From Tenacibaculum jejuense (GTDB taxonomy: Bacteria; Bacteroidota; Bacteroidia; Flavobacteriales; Flavobacteriaceae), in contig NZ_LT899436.1 in the NCBI RefSeq assembly GCF_900198195.1, forward strand, positions 3,687,001-3,751,000: a stretch of DNA of 64,000 nucleotides, in the 5' to 3' direction. A program made the position numbers and the translations under genes. The notes beneath the pieces are model-generated. The model was not told the DNA's origin and made no database searches. It worked only from the letters and a program-made list of their open reading frames with translations. This document shows positions 44,692 to 54,400 of the stretch, one piece after another (the stretch's first letter is position 1; every line of letters begins with the position of its first letter).

Positions 44692-45360
44692 ATGAAGAAA
44701 ATTTTCACATTCTTTTTATATTGGTCAGCATTAACTCTTTTCACACAAGAACTTCCAAAGGGTTTTTCTTACATAAAAGATGTAGCTCCAAGTATACAAA
44801 AGGAATTACGTTACTGTTACACAAATAATTTTGTTGGTGCTTCTGTAGAAGGATATGAAGAACCAATACTAATTACCTCAACAAAAGCTGCACTTGCTTT
44901 AAAAAAAGTTCAAGATAAATTAATAAAGAAAGGATTGAGTCTGAAAATTTTCGATGCTTACAGACCACAACGCGCAGTAAATCATTTTGGTAGATGGGCA
45001 AGAACTCCAAAAGATACGTTAACAAAACAACAATTCTATCCAAAACTCAACAAACGTAATCTTTTTAAATTAGGTTATATTTCGAGTAGATCTGGACACT
45101 CTAGAGGTAGTTCTATAGATTTAACCATTGTCGATTTAAAAACCAACAAAGAACTCGATATGGGAGGACCTTATGATTTCTTCGGAAAAGTATCTCATGT
45201 ATTTTACAAAGGCATCACGAAAAAACAAAAAGAAAACAGAATGCTATTACGTAAAATTATGTTAGAATTTGGTTTTAAACCGTACTCTTACGAGTGGTGG
45301 CATTTTACGCTACGAAACGAACCTTTCCCTAAAACTTATTTTGACTTCCCTATTAAGTAA
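44692..45360 (+). CDS. M15 family D-Ala-D-Ala dipeptidase-like peptidase
   Basis: A 222-residue exported protein (signal peptide ending LFTQE). VanX/DdpX-type M15D motifs are present: LKIFDAYRPQRAV with the active-site Arg, SGHSRGSSIDLTIVD with zinc-binding His and Asp, and YEWWHFTL with the catalytic Glu and second zinc His. It cleaves D-alanyl-D-alanine dipeptides, here in the periplasm, so it fits cell-wall turnover rather than vancomycin resistance. There are no van regulatory or ligase genes nearby. It lies 29 nt after a strong terminator. Confidence 0.9.
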   Translation: MKKIFTFFLYWSALTLFTQELPKGFSYIKDVAPSIQKELRYCYTNNFVGASVEGYEEPILITSTKAALALKKVQDKLIKKGLSLKIFDAYRPQRAVNHFGRWARTPKDTLTKQQFYPKLNKRNLFKLGYISSRSGHSRGSSIDLTIVDLKTNKELDMGGPYDFFGKVSHVFYKGITKKQKENRMLLRKIMLEFGFKPYSYEWWHFTLRNEPFPKTYFDFPIK

Positions 45361-45401
45361 GAATTAACACTTCTTATCGACTAAATTCAACAAATCGGCA
45401 C

Positions 45402-45409
45402 TATCTTTG
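45402..45409 (+). promoter_or_regulatory. -7 element TATCTTTG
   Basis: It matches TAnnTTTG and ends 16 nt before ATG 45426, giving a leader of only about 10 nt. No good -33 TTG is seen. Confidence 0.45.
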
Positions 45410-45425
45410 CGATAAATTGTTTATT

Positions 45426-46094
45426 ATGCGATTACTATTAAACATTTTTATTTTTACCGTATTCACGAATTCGGTAACTACATTAGCTCAAGTAGATGGG
45501 AGTACTGGTGGTACTAAAAAAGGAACTTCTATTGGAATTGTTGCAGCTCCAGCTAAAAAAGTTACTAAACCTAAATCTTTAGGTTTTGGTAATAATGATG
45601 GATTTAAAAAAGCTAATGATGAACTTCAAAAAAAGAAGAAAAGAAAAAAGGATCAAGAAGATTTAAAAAACAAAGGTATTTTAACCAAAGCTAAAATGGC
45701 TGAGGAACGTTACCTTAAAAATTTCCAAAGAGTAAATGGTCAATTTACATACCCAGTTATAGATCAAGATTTAGGAAGTATTAGCACAGACTCTAAAAGT
45801 GTTAACATTATTTGCAGAGATCATCAATATCCTGATGGAGATAGAGTTACCATATACGTAAATGATATACCAGTTGTTACAAATCTTACACTCAAACAAC
45901 GTTATCAATCTTTTAAAATACCTTTGGAAGAAGGTGTTAATAGAATCAAAATTGTCGCACTAAATCAAGGTTCATCAGGTCCAAATACAGCTGCATTTAA
46001 AGTGATAAATGATGCAGGAATGGAACTTTCGTCTAACGAATGGAATCTAGCAACAGGTGCTAAAGCTACACTTGTAGTTGCTAAGAGCAAATAA
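45426..46094 (+). CDS. Exported hypothetical protein, conserved in flavobacteria
   Basis: 222 residues from ATG 45426; the TTG at 45417 would place the start close to the transcription start. Signal peptide ends TTLAQ. A lysine-rich low-complexity region (about residues 65-95) is followed by an all-beta C-terminal domain: SVNIICRDHQYPDGDRVTIYVNDIPV, then RYQSFKIPLEEGVNRIKIVALNQGSSGPNTA. The latter resembles Ig-like surface domains. I know no named family or function. It lies between the M15 peptidase and pdhA, with its own -7 element. Confidence 0.75.
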   Translation: MRLLLNIFIFTVFTNSVTTLAQVDGSTGGTKKGTSIGIVAAPAKKVTKPKSLGFGNNDGFKKANDELQKKKKRKKDQEDLKNKGILTKAKMAEERYLKNFQRVNGQFTYPVIDQDLGSISTDSKSVNIICRDHQYPDGDRVTIYVNDIPVVTNLTLKQRYQSFKIPLEEGVNRIKIVALNQGSSGPNTAAFKVINDAGMELSSNEWNLATGAKATLVVAKSK

Positions 46095-46155
46095 ATTAGC
46101 GAAAACGTTTGAGATAAATCATACTTATTGCGTTTTTTATTCTACAAAAAACAGT

Positions 46156-46163
46156 TATTTTTG
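46156..46163 (+). promoter_or_regulatory. pdhA -7 element TATTTTTG
   Basis: It matches the consensus 44 nt before the pdhA ATG. A TTG at 46128-46130 is 25 nt upstream, somewhat too far, so only the -7 box is supported. Confidence 0.45.
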
Positions 46164-46207
46164 TTCTTGCATTTATATTAAGCAACTAGAAACAAACAAC
46201 ATTCAGA

Positions 46208-47197
46208 ATGAAAAAAATAACTAAAGAAACCTATCTTGATTGGTATAAAAACATGCTTTTTTGGAGAAAATTTGAAGACAAATTAGCTGCAGTATATATC
46301 CAACAAAAAGTAAGAGGTTTTTTACACCTGTACAATGGTCAGGAAGCTGTTTTAGCTGGATCTTTACATGCTATGGATTTAACTAAAGACAAGATGATTA
46401 CTGCTTATCGTAATCATGTTCAACCAATAGGAATGGGGGTAGATCCAAAAAGAGTAATGGCAGAGTTATACGGAAAAGCTACAGGAACATCTCAAGGTTT
46501 AGGTGGTTCTATGCATATTTTTTCTAAAGAATTCAGATTTTACGGAGGTCACGGAATTGTAGGTGGACAAATTCCTTTAGGAGCAGGAATTGCTTTTGGA
46601 GATAAATACCACAATAGTGATGCTGTTACTTTATGTTATTTTGGAGACGGAGCTGCTCGCCAAGGTTCATTACATGAAACTTTCAATATGGCAATGAACT
46701 GGAAATTACCAGTAATTTTTATTTGTGAAAATAACGGTTACGCTATGGGAACTTCTGTTGAAAGAACAGCAAATCACGAAGATATTTGGAAATTAGGTTT
46801 AGGTTACGAAATGCCTTGTGGACCAGTTGACGGAATGAATCCTGTTAAAGTTGCTGAAGCAGTTGATGAAGCTATTCAAAGAGCAAGAAAAGGTGAAGGA
46901 CCTACTTTCTTAGAAATGAAAACATATCGTTATAGAGGTCACTCTATGTCAGATGCTCAGCACTATCGTACAAAAGACGAAGTTGAAGAATATCGTAAAA
47001 TAGATCCTATTACACAAGTATTAGATATCATCAAAGAAAAGAAATATGCTACTGATGAAGATATCGATGCTGTTACAAAAGAAGTTAAGGAAATGGTGAA
47101 AGAATGTGAAAAATTCGCTGAAGAATCTCCATTCCCAGAACTTAATATTTTACATGATGTTGTTTACGAACAAGAAGATTATCCTTTCATTAAATAA
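46208..47197 (+). CDS. pdhA: Pyruvate dehydrogenase E1 component subunit alpha
   Basis: A 329-residue E1 alpha of the alpha/beta type. Seen: YNGQEAVLAG, ITAYRNHVQPIGMG, GKATGTSQGLGGSMHIF, the ThDP motif GDGAARQGSLHETFNMA with ENNGYAMGT (about 145-180), and the phosphorylation-loop-like TYRYRGHSMSDAQHYR. It decarboxylates pyruvate with ThDP. E1 beta is not in this window; pdhC follows after 25 nt. This pdhA-pdhC arrangement is usual in Flavobacteriaceae. Confidence 0.95.
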   Translation: MKKITKETYLDWYKNMLFWRKFEDKLAAVYIQQKVRGFLHLYNGQEAVLAGSLHAMDLTKDKMITAYRNHVQPIGMGVDPKRVMAELYGKATGTSQGLGGSMHIFSKEFRFYGGHGIVGGQIPLGAGIAFGDKYHNSDAVTLCYFGDGAARQGSLHETFNMAMNWKLPVIFICENNGYAMGTSVERTANHEDIWKLGLGYEMPCGPVDGMNPVKVAEAVDEAIQRARKGEGPTFLEMKTYRYRGHSMSDAQHYRTKDEVEEYRKIDPITQVLDIIKEKKYATDEDIDAVTKEVKEMVKECEKFAEESPFPELNILHDVVYEQEDYPFIK

Positions 47198-47222
47198 TAA
47201 TAACCAACAAAATTAAGTACAA

Positions 47223-48854
47223 ATGGCAACAATCGTAAATATGCCTCGCTTAAGCGACACAATGGAAGAAGGAGTAGTAGCTTCTTGGTTAAAAAAAGTT
47301 GGTGATAAAATCGAAGAAGGAGATATTCTTGCTGAAATTGAAACTGATAAAGCGACAATGGAATTTGAATCTTTCCATGAAGGAACTTTATTACATATTG
47401 GAGTTCAAGAAGGAGACAGCGCACCTGTAGATACTTTATTAGCTATTATTGGTGAAGAAGGTGAAGACGTTTCTGCTTTATTAAATGGAAACTCAACTCC
47501 TAAGACTGAAGAAATCAAAGAAACTCCTAAAAAAGAGGAAACTACTAGTAATGGTTCAACTGCTATTCCAGAAGGAGTTCAAGTTGTAACTATGCCACGA
47601 TTAAGTGATACTATGGTGGAAGGTACAGTAGCTTCTTGGTTAAAGAATGTAGGCGACAAAGTAGAAGAAGGTGATATTTTAGCTGAAATCGAGACTGACA
47701 AAGCGACAATGGAATTTGAATCTTTCTACGAAGGAACTTTATTACATATCGGCATCGAAGAAGGAAACAGTGCTCCTGTAGATAGTCTTTTAGCTATTAT
47801 AGGAAATGAAGGTACTGATGTTTCTGCTGTTATTGAAGCTCATAAAAATGGCGGAGTTGCTACGGCCACTCCCAGTACAGAAGACAAAAAAGAAGAAAGC
47901 AAGCCTGTTTCAGAAACTACTTCAAATGCTCCAAAAGCTGTAGAAAATACGAACACGAATACTGGTGGAAGAATTTTCGCTTCTCCTTTAGCTAAAAAAA
48001 TAGCTAAGGATAAAGGAATCAATTTAGCAGATGTAAAAGGTTCTGGTGAAAATGGTAGAATTGTAAAGAAAGATGTAGAAAACTACACTCCTTCTGCTGC
48101 ACCTCAACCAACTGCTACAGCTTCTACTCCATCAGCAGCACCTCAAGTTACGAGTTTTGCTATCGCTGGTGAAGAAAGAACTGAAGATGTTAAGAATTCT
48201 CAAATGCGTAAAGCTATTGCTAGAAGTTTAGGTAATTCTAAATTCTCTGCTCCTCACTTCTACTTAAATATTGAAGTAGATATGGACAATGCAATTGCTT
48301 CTCGTAAAACTATAAATGCAATTCCAGATGTAAAAGTATCATTCAACGACATGGTAGTTAAAGCATGTGCAATGGCATTAAGAAAACACCCTCAAGTAAA
48401 TACTTCTTGGGAAGAAAATGTAACTAAATACCATAGTCATATTCATGTTGGTGTTGCTGTTGCTGTAGACGAAGGTTTAGTTGTACCTGTAGTGAAACAC
48501 ACAGATGCTTTAACATTAACTCAAATTGGAGCAAGCGTTAAAGATTTAGCAGGAAAAGCTAGAAGTAAAAAGATTAAGCCAAACGAAATGCAAGGTAGTA
48601 CGTTTACAGTATCTAACTTAGGTATGTTTGGTATTGAAAGCTTTACTTCAATCATTAATCAACCAAACTCAGCGATTTTATCTGTTGGAGCTATTGTTCA
48701 AAAACCAGTAGTGAAAGACGGACAAATTGTTGTTGGTAACACAATGATGCTAACTTTAGCTTGTGATCACAGAACCGTTGATGGTGCTGTTGGAGCTCAA
48801 TTCTTACAGACATTAAAAACGTTTATTGAAAACCCTGTTACCATGTTAGTGTAA
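47223..48854 (+). CDS. pdhC: Pyruvate dehydrogenase E2, dihydrolipoamide acetyltransferase
   Basis: A 543-residue E2. Two nearly identical lipoyl domains (about 3-78 and 121-195) each carry ETDKATMEFES with lipoyl Lys43 and Lys160. A linker rich in Ser/Pro/Ala leads to the E3-binding domain (RIFASPLAKKIAKDKGINL, near 250-285). The catalytic domain ends with DHRTVDGAVGAQF, containing the His and Asp used in acetyl transfer. The two lipoyl domains also match at the DNA level, indicating internal duplication. In an operon with pdhA. Confidence 0.95.
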   Translation: MATIVNMPRLSDTMEEGVVASWLKKVGDKIEEGDILAEIETDKATMEFESFHEGTLLHIGVQEGDSAPVDTLLAIIGEEGEDVSALLNGNSTPKTEEIKETPKKEETTSNGSTAIPEGVQVVTMPRLSDTMVEGTVASWLKNVGDKVEEGDILAEIETDKATMEFESFYEGTLLHIGIEEGNSAPVDSLLAIIGNEGTDVSAVIEAHKNGGVATATPSTEDKKEESKPVSETTSNAPKAVENTNTNTGGRIFASPLAKKIAKDKGINLADVKGSGENGRIVKKDVENYTPSAAPQPTATASTPSAAPQVTSFAIAGEERTEDVKNSQMRKAIARSLGNSKFSAPHFYLNIEVDMDNAIASRKTINAIPDVKVSFNDMVVKACAMALRKHPQVNTSWEENVTKYHSHIHVGVAVAVDEGLVVPVVKHTDALTLTQIGASVKDLAGKARSKKIKPNEMQGSTFTVSNLGMFGIESFTSIINQPNSAILSVGAIVQKPVVKDGQIVVGNTMMLTLACDHRTVDGAVGAQFLQTLKTFIENPVTMLV

Positions 48855-48878
48855 CTTGTTTTTAAACACATACATAAA

Positions 48879-48910
48879 AAAAAACTCGAAGATTATTTCT
48901 TCGAGTTTTT
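48879..48910. terminator. Bidirectional terminator between pdhC and the DUF5916 gene
   Basis: AAAAACTCGAAGA (48880-48892) pairs with TCTTCGAGTTTTT (48898-48910), flanked by long A and T tracts. Confidence 0.82.
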
Positions 48911-48927
48911 TTTTGTTTGTAACATTA

Positions 48928-51081
48928 TTAAAAATCAAATCGGTAATTCATTTTAAAAGCAACTCCCCAATTTGTTCGATTAAAATTATCATCAAAGTTA
49001 TCGGTGACAACCAAATAAACATAACTTAATGGTTTGTACTCCCATTGTAATCTACTATTCACATTAAAGTTATTTCGTTGATTATTATACTGAACGTAAG
49101 TCGTCCAATTCAAACGATTATTGAAAAAAATCTGACCAGTGAATCGATTCAAATGAAATACCTCTTTTCCTAATTCATGTAAATCAATAGAATTTACATC
49201 ATGTGATAATTCTAAGTTTGCAAAAGGCAATAATTGATAATTCAGATATACTCCTCCTGAAATTTTATCTCCTCCATAAAACTTTCCTTTTTGAATATTT
49301 ACACGGTAACGAAATTGTTGATTATTTGCAGAGTTGTATCCTACTTTTATATTCCAGTTTTGATAATTATCAGGTGAAATTGCATTACCATTTCCAAGAA
49401 TATCAAAACCATATTTTAAATCAATATCATCATAATTCAGCACATAATATACTGCTGAAAAATCTTTAAAAAATATAGCTGAATTTAAAAAATGACTCAT
49501 TTGATTTAAACTTCCATCTATATCAAAGTAAGTATCGTTTACATAATTCACATATCGAATAGAATTCAAGTTTTTAGATTCATCATAAAACTTAGTGTAT
49601 TGTAAACTACTTGAAGTTTGATAATAACCTTCTCTAACTAGCAAATCATTTATAGCATCGTAAGTAAACAGTCTTGGTGTAAAACCTACATCAGTTAGAT
49701 AATTATCTTGAACATTTTTTATAGAAAAACCTCCTTGTAATCCTCTGTCGTTATAATCAATTCCGACATTAAAAAATTTGTTTTTCCCTGAAACATCATC
49801 ATTAAAACTCATCGCCATATTCGCTAATCCAATCCATTTTTTATTATCCGATTTGAAATTCAAATTAACTCCTGTCACGCGATTGTAATCATCAACAAAA
49901 TTAAATCCAGCTGTTTCTTGTCTATTGATTAAAAAGGCTGTTGCAGATAACTGTTTTAACAATTGCTGTTCTCCAACTAATACTGTGTAATTTTGAGCAT
50001 TAATTTTTTCATTCTTATCTGTTTGAACATTCATTACTCCTACTCTAGTTTTTTGAGCAATATTTCCAGATAATTTTAGTCCGAATTGAATTTCATTCTC
50101 AGCTCCTATTTTTCTAGAATAAAATGGATTTACATCTGAAGTTCCTAGATTTGAAAATAAATCTGCATTTTCTAAAAAGAAATTTCTTCGTTCAGGAAAA
50201 AAAACTGAAAAACGAGATAGATTAGTCACTTGCTGATCTACATCGATCTGAGAAAAATCTGGGTTAATTGTAGCGTCTAACTTTAAAGAAGAAGACACAT
50301 TATATTGCACATCTAAACTTGGCCTAAACATAGTTTCTTCATCACTATCAACATTCTGATAATTCAAAGTTACAGAAGGAGAAACTGCAAATCGAGAACG
50401 AATCGTTTCGGGCACATCTTCTAAAGTAAATGCTCTTGTAAAACGTAAATCAAATGTTGGATAATTTCTACTTAAATCAGTAAGTATCGTCCATGAATTG
50501 TTTTTTATATCTCTCACATAAAATTGAACTCCAAATGTTGTATTTTCTTTATCAAAATTTAGCGCTTTAAAAGGAATAGCAATTTCATAAACTTTATCAT
50601 TTCCAATAACCGATGTTTTAGTTCTCCAAACTGCACTCCAACTAAAATTTAAACCATAACCTGTTTCATTTCGTTCAACCAAAGCATCGACTTGCGTCCC
50701 GTAAGTATTGACAGCAAATAAATTTCCGTTTTGTTGTTGATGTTGTGTATCTAAAACCATTACAAAAGCATCACTTATACCTATAGAAACATCTCTTTTT
50801 AAAGAACTTACTTGTTGCTTAGAAGTGGTATCGTGATACACAGCTCCTATATATAGAAATTCGCCATCGTGATATATTTTGACTTCTGTTTGATTCTTAG
50901 CTAAACCTTCATCGGTTGGTAAAAGGTTATGAAAGTTCGTATGCGTTGGAATTGTTTTCCAAACCTCTTCATTCAACTTTCCATCTATTTCAATAGCAAC
51001 AGCTTTAAATGGAATTGACGGATTTTGAGTATAACCAACTAGACAGACAAGAAAAAGAACAACAACTTTAATTATCTTCAT
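48928..51081 (-). CDS. DUF5916 outer-membrane protein with CBM9-like domain
   Basis: A 717-residue exported protein (signal ending LVGYTQ). Residues 20-220 form a carbohydrate-binding family 9-like domain: IDGKLNEEVWKTIPTHTNF, EVKIYHDGEFLYIGAVYHD, YEIAIPFKALNF. Then DUF5916: DATINPDFSQIDVDQQVTNLS and FSVFFPERRNFFLENADLF. The remainder is alternating strands ending in aromatic residues (MNYRFDF), as in outer-membrane barrels. The family is common in Bacteroidota; its substrate is unknown. It starts one base after the NTF2-like gene stops, so they are co-transcribed. Confidence 0.87.
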   Translation of the reverse strand: MKIIKVVVLFLVCLVGYTQNPSIPFKAVAIEIDGKLNEEVWKTIPTHTNFHNLLPTDEGLAKNQTEVKIYHDGEFLYIGAVYHDTTSKQQVSSLKRDVSIGISDAFVMVLDTQHQQQNGNLFAVNTYGTQVDALVERNETGYGLNFSWSAVWRTKTSVIGNDKVYEIAIPFKALNFDKENTTFGVQFYVRDIKNNSWTILTDLSRNYPTFDLRFTRAFTLEDVPETIRSRFAVSPSVTLNYQNVDSDEETMFRPSLDVQYNVSSSLKLDATINPDFSQIDVDQQVTNLSRFSVFFPERRNFFLENADLFSNLGTSDVNPFYSRKIGAENEIQFGLKLSGNIAQKTRVGVMNVQTDKNEKINAQNYTVLVGEQQLLKQLSATAFLINRQETAGFNFVDDYNRVTGVNLNFKSDNKKWIGLANMAMSFNDDVSGKNKFFNVGIDYNDRGLQGGFSIKNVQDNYLTDVGFTPRLFTYDAINDLLVREGYYQTSSSLQYTKFYDESKNLNSIRYVNYVNDTYFDIDGSLNQMSHFLNSAIFFKDFSAVYYVLNYDDIDLKYGFDILGNGNAISPDNYQNWNIKVGYNSANNQQFRYRVNIQKGKFYGGDKISGGVYLNYQLLPFANLELSHDVNSIDLHELGKEVFHLNRFTGQIFFNNRLNWTTYVQYNNQRNNFNVNSRLQWEYKPLSYVYLVVTDNFDDNFNRTNWGVAFKMNYRFDF

Positions 51082-51082
51082 A

Positions 51083-51508
51083 CTACTTACTGTCGTTTAC
51101 TTTTGTAGCCGTTTTACTAATAATTTGCCAGTTCTCGTTAACTTTTTTCAACAAGAATAAATCTATGTAAACCCACTTCCTATCTGGTCCAGCAATTTCA
51201 ACCTTTGCAAAAGCGATATCTTTTATAATATCAATTGATAATACTTTACCTACACGACCGTTAAATTCTCCCTTCTTACGATTCTTGAAAAAACCAGCGT
51301 ATTCTTCTGGAGTAAATCTTTTGAATCCGTCTCTTGTTGTTAAGTATAATGTTGCATTTTCAGCAAAAGCACTTTTTAAAATATCTAATTCATTATACGA
51401 GCTTCCTTTGATATAATTTTGAAGTGTTTTTTCTAGATTACCAAACTCTGATTGACCTGATAAAACTTGAGATAAAATAAATGCACATACTAATAAAGTT
51501 CGTTTCAT
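51083..51508 (-). CDS. Exported NTF2-like protein
   Basis: A 141-residue protein with a signal peptide ending LSGQ. One NTF2-like / SnoaL-type domain: LEKTLQNYIKGSSYNELDILKSAFAENATLYL, then IKDIAFAKVEIAGPDRKWVYIDLFLLKKVNENWQIISK. Close to the lumazine-binding-like group used in Bacteroidota as small periplasmic proteins. No catalytic residues can be assigned. It lies between the AraC regulator gene and DUF5916 on the same strand, one base from the latter. Confidence 0.82.
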   Translation of the reverse strand: MKRTLLVCAFILSQVLSGQSEFGNLEKTLQNYIKGSSYNELDILKSAFAENATLYLTTRDGFKRFTPEEYAGFFKNRKKGEFNGRVGKVLSIDIIKDIAFAKVEIAGPDRKWVYIDLFLLKKVNENWQIISKTATKVNDSK

Positions 51509-51601
51509 AATTTTGAATTTAAATTTGATTCAAAACTCTTGAAAGACTTTTTTAATAAGATAATTTTTTATAATTCAGGTGTCCAGAATTATAAAACTAG
51601 A

Positions 51602-52648
51602 CTATAAAAACTGTTTTTGGAATTGTAATGGAGTTAATCCGACTACTTTTTTAAAGGTTGCGTAAAAATTTGATTTAGAAGAAAATCCGGCTTCAAACCC
51701 TATCGCTTCAAGTGTCAATTCTGTTCGTTCTTGCAATAATTTTTTAGCTTCTTCAATTCTATATTCATTCATATAAGCCGCAAAACTTTTCCCTAAGTTA
51801 TCATTTAATAATTGCGATAATTTATGCGGTGTAATATTGATTCCTTTTGCTACATCTGAGATTTTCACATTAGTATCTTTATACAAAGCTTGAGTAATAA
51901 TTAACTCATTTAACTCTTCTAATAAACCTTTCGCTTCAGTCTCTATAATTTTCTTTGATGCATATTTCTCTGGAATATCTTTAAAAATTTCTTCTCTATT
52001 TTTCTTTGACAAAAAGAAAATCAGCAAGACATAAAAAACAATTGAAAATGTAATTGTACCAATTAAATACAGATAAAACATACCTATTAAGTACGCAACA
52101 AAAATTAACAAATTAGCAACATAAACCCAGATTAACCAAAGTTCGGAAGTCGTACAATTCTCAGATTTTTTAAATAGCTTTTTAAATGTATCTTTTAGAA
52201 TAAAACCTGTAGCTAATACATAAATTCCCCAGACAGCATAAATAAAATATACAATATACATACTCCATAGTTTCTGAGCGTTTTCGTAAGGGTAATTGAA
52301 TCCTAAGATAATAATTACTGAAGCTAAAAAAACAAAGTTTAATTTCCACTTTAAAGGAAATTCTTTTCTATTTTCTAATGATGATTTTGTGTAGTAAAAC
52401 AGACTCACTCCTATTAAAAAACAAGCCGATAAACCAATTTGTATTAAAGTTATATTTCGTTCTTCTCTTGGTGTAAAAATCACGTATAAAGATTTACCAA
52501 TTCTCATACTAAGAAACTGAACTAACAACCCAAATAATAGATTCTGTGTTCTTTTTTCTCTATTAAAAAAAAGAAAATAAAATGCGACCAGAAAACCATT
52601 AAATACTCCTAAGCCACAAATAAAAAACAACACTTGATTATCAAACAT
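51602..52648 (-). CDS. Membrane AraC-family transcriptional regulator
   Basis: A 348-residue protein with about seven hydrophobic helices in residues 1-215 and a C-terminal AraC/XylS DNA-binding domain (about 245-348): VKISDVAKGINITPHKLSQLLN for the first HTH, then EAKKLLQERTELTLEAIGFEAGFSSKSNFYATFKKVVGLTP, the family signature. Such membrane-tethered AraC proteins are common in Flavobacteriaceae. It lies 93 nt upstream of the NTF2-DUF5916 pair and probably controls it; that is inference. Confidence 0.92.
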   Translation of the reverse strand: MFDNQVLFFICGLGVFNGFLVAFYFLFFNREKRTQNLLFGLLVQFLSMRIGKSLYVIFTPREERNITLIQIGLSACFLIGVSLFYYTKSSLENRKEFPLKWKLNFVFLASVIIILGFNYPYENAQKLWSMYIVYFIYAVWGIYVLATGFILKDTFKKLFKKSENCTTSELWLIWVYVANLLIFVAYLIGMFYLYLIGTITFSIVFYVLLIFFLSKKNREEIFKDIPEKYASKKIIETEAKGLLEELNELIITQALYKDTNVKISDVAKGINITPHKLSQLLNDNLGKSFAAYMNEYRIEEAKKLLQERTELTLEAIGFEAGFSSKSNFYATFKKVVGLTPLQFQKQFL

Positions 52649-52808
52649 AATCTTCTAACAAAATTTTCAACTAAAATAAAAAATGATTCTAACTATTTAT
52701 ATCTAAAAAAACGGCTTTATTTTTCATATTACTTCAAATTTAATTTTTAATAATTTGTAAATCTTTCATATTTCTATCGACAAATAGCTCAATATTAAAT
52801 ATGAAATA

Positions 52809-53495
52809 ATGAAACATTTGTCCATTTTACTTCTATCTATCTTCTTATTACAAAGTTGTATACAAGACGATATTATTGACGATCGAGTTGACGCATCTTT
52901 TAGCATTACAAACCCAATTTCTGAAATTACGTTAAGTGATACTTTTCAATTAACAACAAAATACACAGATAATGTTGGTAAAACTGTTACAACAAATATT
53001 ACTTGGTCGAGCTCAAATGAAATGATCGCAACAGTTTCTAACTCCGGATTAGTTACAGCTGTAGCTCAAGGACAAACAACTATTATGGCGTCTATTGTTT
53101 CTGAAGAAGGTGAAACAATTACCGATGAAATAGTAGTTACTGTAACTATGGATCAGGTGGACAATAACACTACTCAAGAAAAAACTGGAACTATTAGAAC
53201 TACTAGTAGTTATGTATTAGAAGGAACTTTTACACTACGTGAAATACCTAACACAAATAATTTAGAACTTGTTATAAATGATAATTATAGAGCTTCATCT
53301 AGCTTACCAGGATTATATATTTACCTAACAAACAATCCGAATACTGTAAATAACGCGAAAGAAATTCAAGCAGTTAGAGTATTCAATGGCGCACATACAT
53401 ACATCATAGAAGACACTGGTATAAACGATTTTTCTCATATTCTATACTGGTGTAAACCTTTTAGTGTAAAAGTAGGAGAAGCTGAAATTCAATAA
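52809..53495 (+). CDS. Lipoprotein with BIG2 and DM13 domains
   Basis: A 228-residue protein with a lipoprotein signal ending LLQSC (Cys about 17). Residues 30-112 form a bacterial Ig-like (BIG2) domain: TNITWSSSNEMIATVSNSGLVTAVAQGQTTI. Residues 125-228 match DM13: GTFTLREI, LPGLYIYLTNNP, and YIIEDTGINDFSHILYWCKPFSVKVGEAEI with the conserved Cys. DM13 is proposed to bind an electron-transfer group, which is not proven. It lies 23 nt before an outer-membrane protein gene and is probably in the same operon. Confidence 0.83.
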   Translation: MKHLSILLLSIFLLQSCIQDDIIDDRVDASFSITNPISEITLSDTFQLTTKYTDNVGKTVTTNITWSSSNEMIATVSNSGLVTAVAQGQTTIMASIVSEEGETITDEIVVTVTMDQVDNNTTQEKTGTIRTTSSYVLEGTFTLREIPNTNNLELVINDNYRASSSLPGLYIYLTNNPNTVNNAKEIQAVRVFNGAHTYIIEDTGINDFSHILYWCKPFSVKVGEAEIQ

Positions 53496-53518
53496 TCATT
53501 TAACAAGAAACAAAAACA

Positions 53519-54379
53519 ATGAAAAAATATATTTTACTATTCGTTATTACTTTTTCTTTAGGAAATACTGCTTACGCTCAATGGAGTAAAGGAAAAGGAA
53601 AAGGATACTATAAATTATCTGCTTGGTATTTACAATACGATCAACATTATACAGATACTGGAGCAATTGATCCTAACGCAACAAGAACTCAGTTCAATAC
53701 AAACATTTATGCAGAATATGGTATTACTGATAAAATAGATATTCTAGCTTATGTTCCTTTTGTTGCTGTTTCTTCTCAGAATAATCAAATTTCTGGAACT
53801 AATGGAGGAACTATACAACCAGGAGAGTCTGTAACTTCTTTTGGAGATGTAGATTTAGGTATTAATTACGGATTTTATAAAAAAGGAAAATGGGCTGCTT
53901 CTGTAAAACTTATCTTAGGGTTACCTACTGGTGAAGATGCAGGAGGAAGTGATGGAAGTTACCAGAATGGAGATGGAGAATTCAACCAATATTTATCGAC
54001 TCATTTAGGATATAGTACATCTTTAGGCGACTTGCCTTTTTATGCTAAATCTTATTTAGGATTTAATAATAGAACTGAAGGTTTTTCTGATGAATTTAGA
54101 ACAGGATTAGAAGCAGGAATTAATGTATTCGATTCTAAACTTTGGCTAATTACAAGATTAAATGTTGTAAAATCTTTTAACAACGGAACATTAAGCGCCG
54201 TAAATAGTAACGGAAGTATTTTTGCTAACAATATAGAATTTAGCAGTTTTGGATTTGAAGCTGCTTATCACATCACTAAAAAACTAGGTATTTCATTAGG
54301 TTTTGACTCTGCTTTTGATGGAAAAATCATTGCAGCTAGTCCTTCTTTCTCTGGTGGAATTTTCCTAGATATTAAGTAG
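53519..54379 (+). CDS. Outer-membrane beta-barrel protein, transporter-like
   Basis: A 286-residue exported protein (signal ending NTAYAQ) made of alternating amphipathic strands: GKGKGYYKLSAWYLQYDQHY, YAEYGITDKIDILAYVPFV, SFGDVDLGINYGFYKKGKW, ASVKLILGLPTG, with a final FSGGIFLDIK. This resembles the MetA / phenol-degradation-pathway (DUF3187-like) outer-membrane family. The substrate is unknown. It is paired with the DM13 lipoprotein gene and ends at the hairpin 54401-54434. Confidence 0.75.
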   Translation: MKKYILLFVITFSLGNTAYAQWSKGKGKGYYKLSAWYLQYDQHYTDTGAIDPNATRTQFNTNIYAEYGITDKIDILAYVPFVAVSSQNNQISGTNGGTIQPGESVTSFGDVDLGINYGFYKKGKWAASVKLILGLPTGEDAGGSDGSYQNGDGEFNQYLSTHLGYSTSLGDLPFYAKSYLGFNNRTEGFSDEFRTGLEAGINVFDSKLWLITRLNVVKSFNNGTLSAVNSNGSIFANNIEFSSFGFEAAYHITKKLGISLGFDSAFDGKIIAASPSFSGGIFLDIK

Positions 54380-54400
54380 GTCATTTTTCATTATATACAG

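Noticed and set aside
44692..45360. VanX-like peptidase as a vancomycin-resistance gene
   Set aside because: No ligase, reductase or VanRS genes nearby; the exported form points to wall turnover.
47223..47800. DNA repeat of about 230 bases in pdhC, considered as a mobile or recent duplication
   Set aside because: It is the pair of lipoyl domains, a normal feature of E2 proteins.
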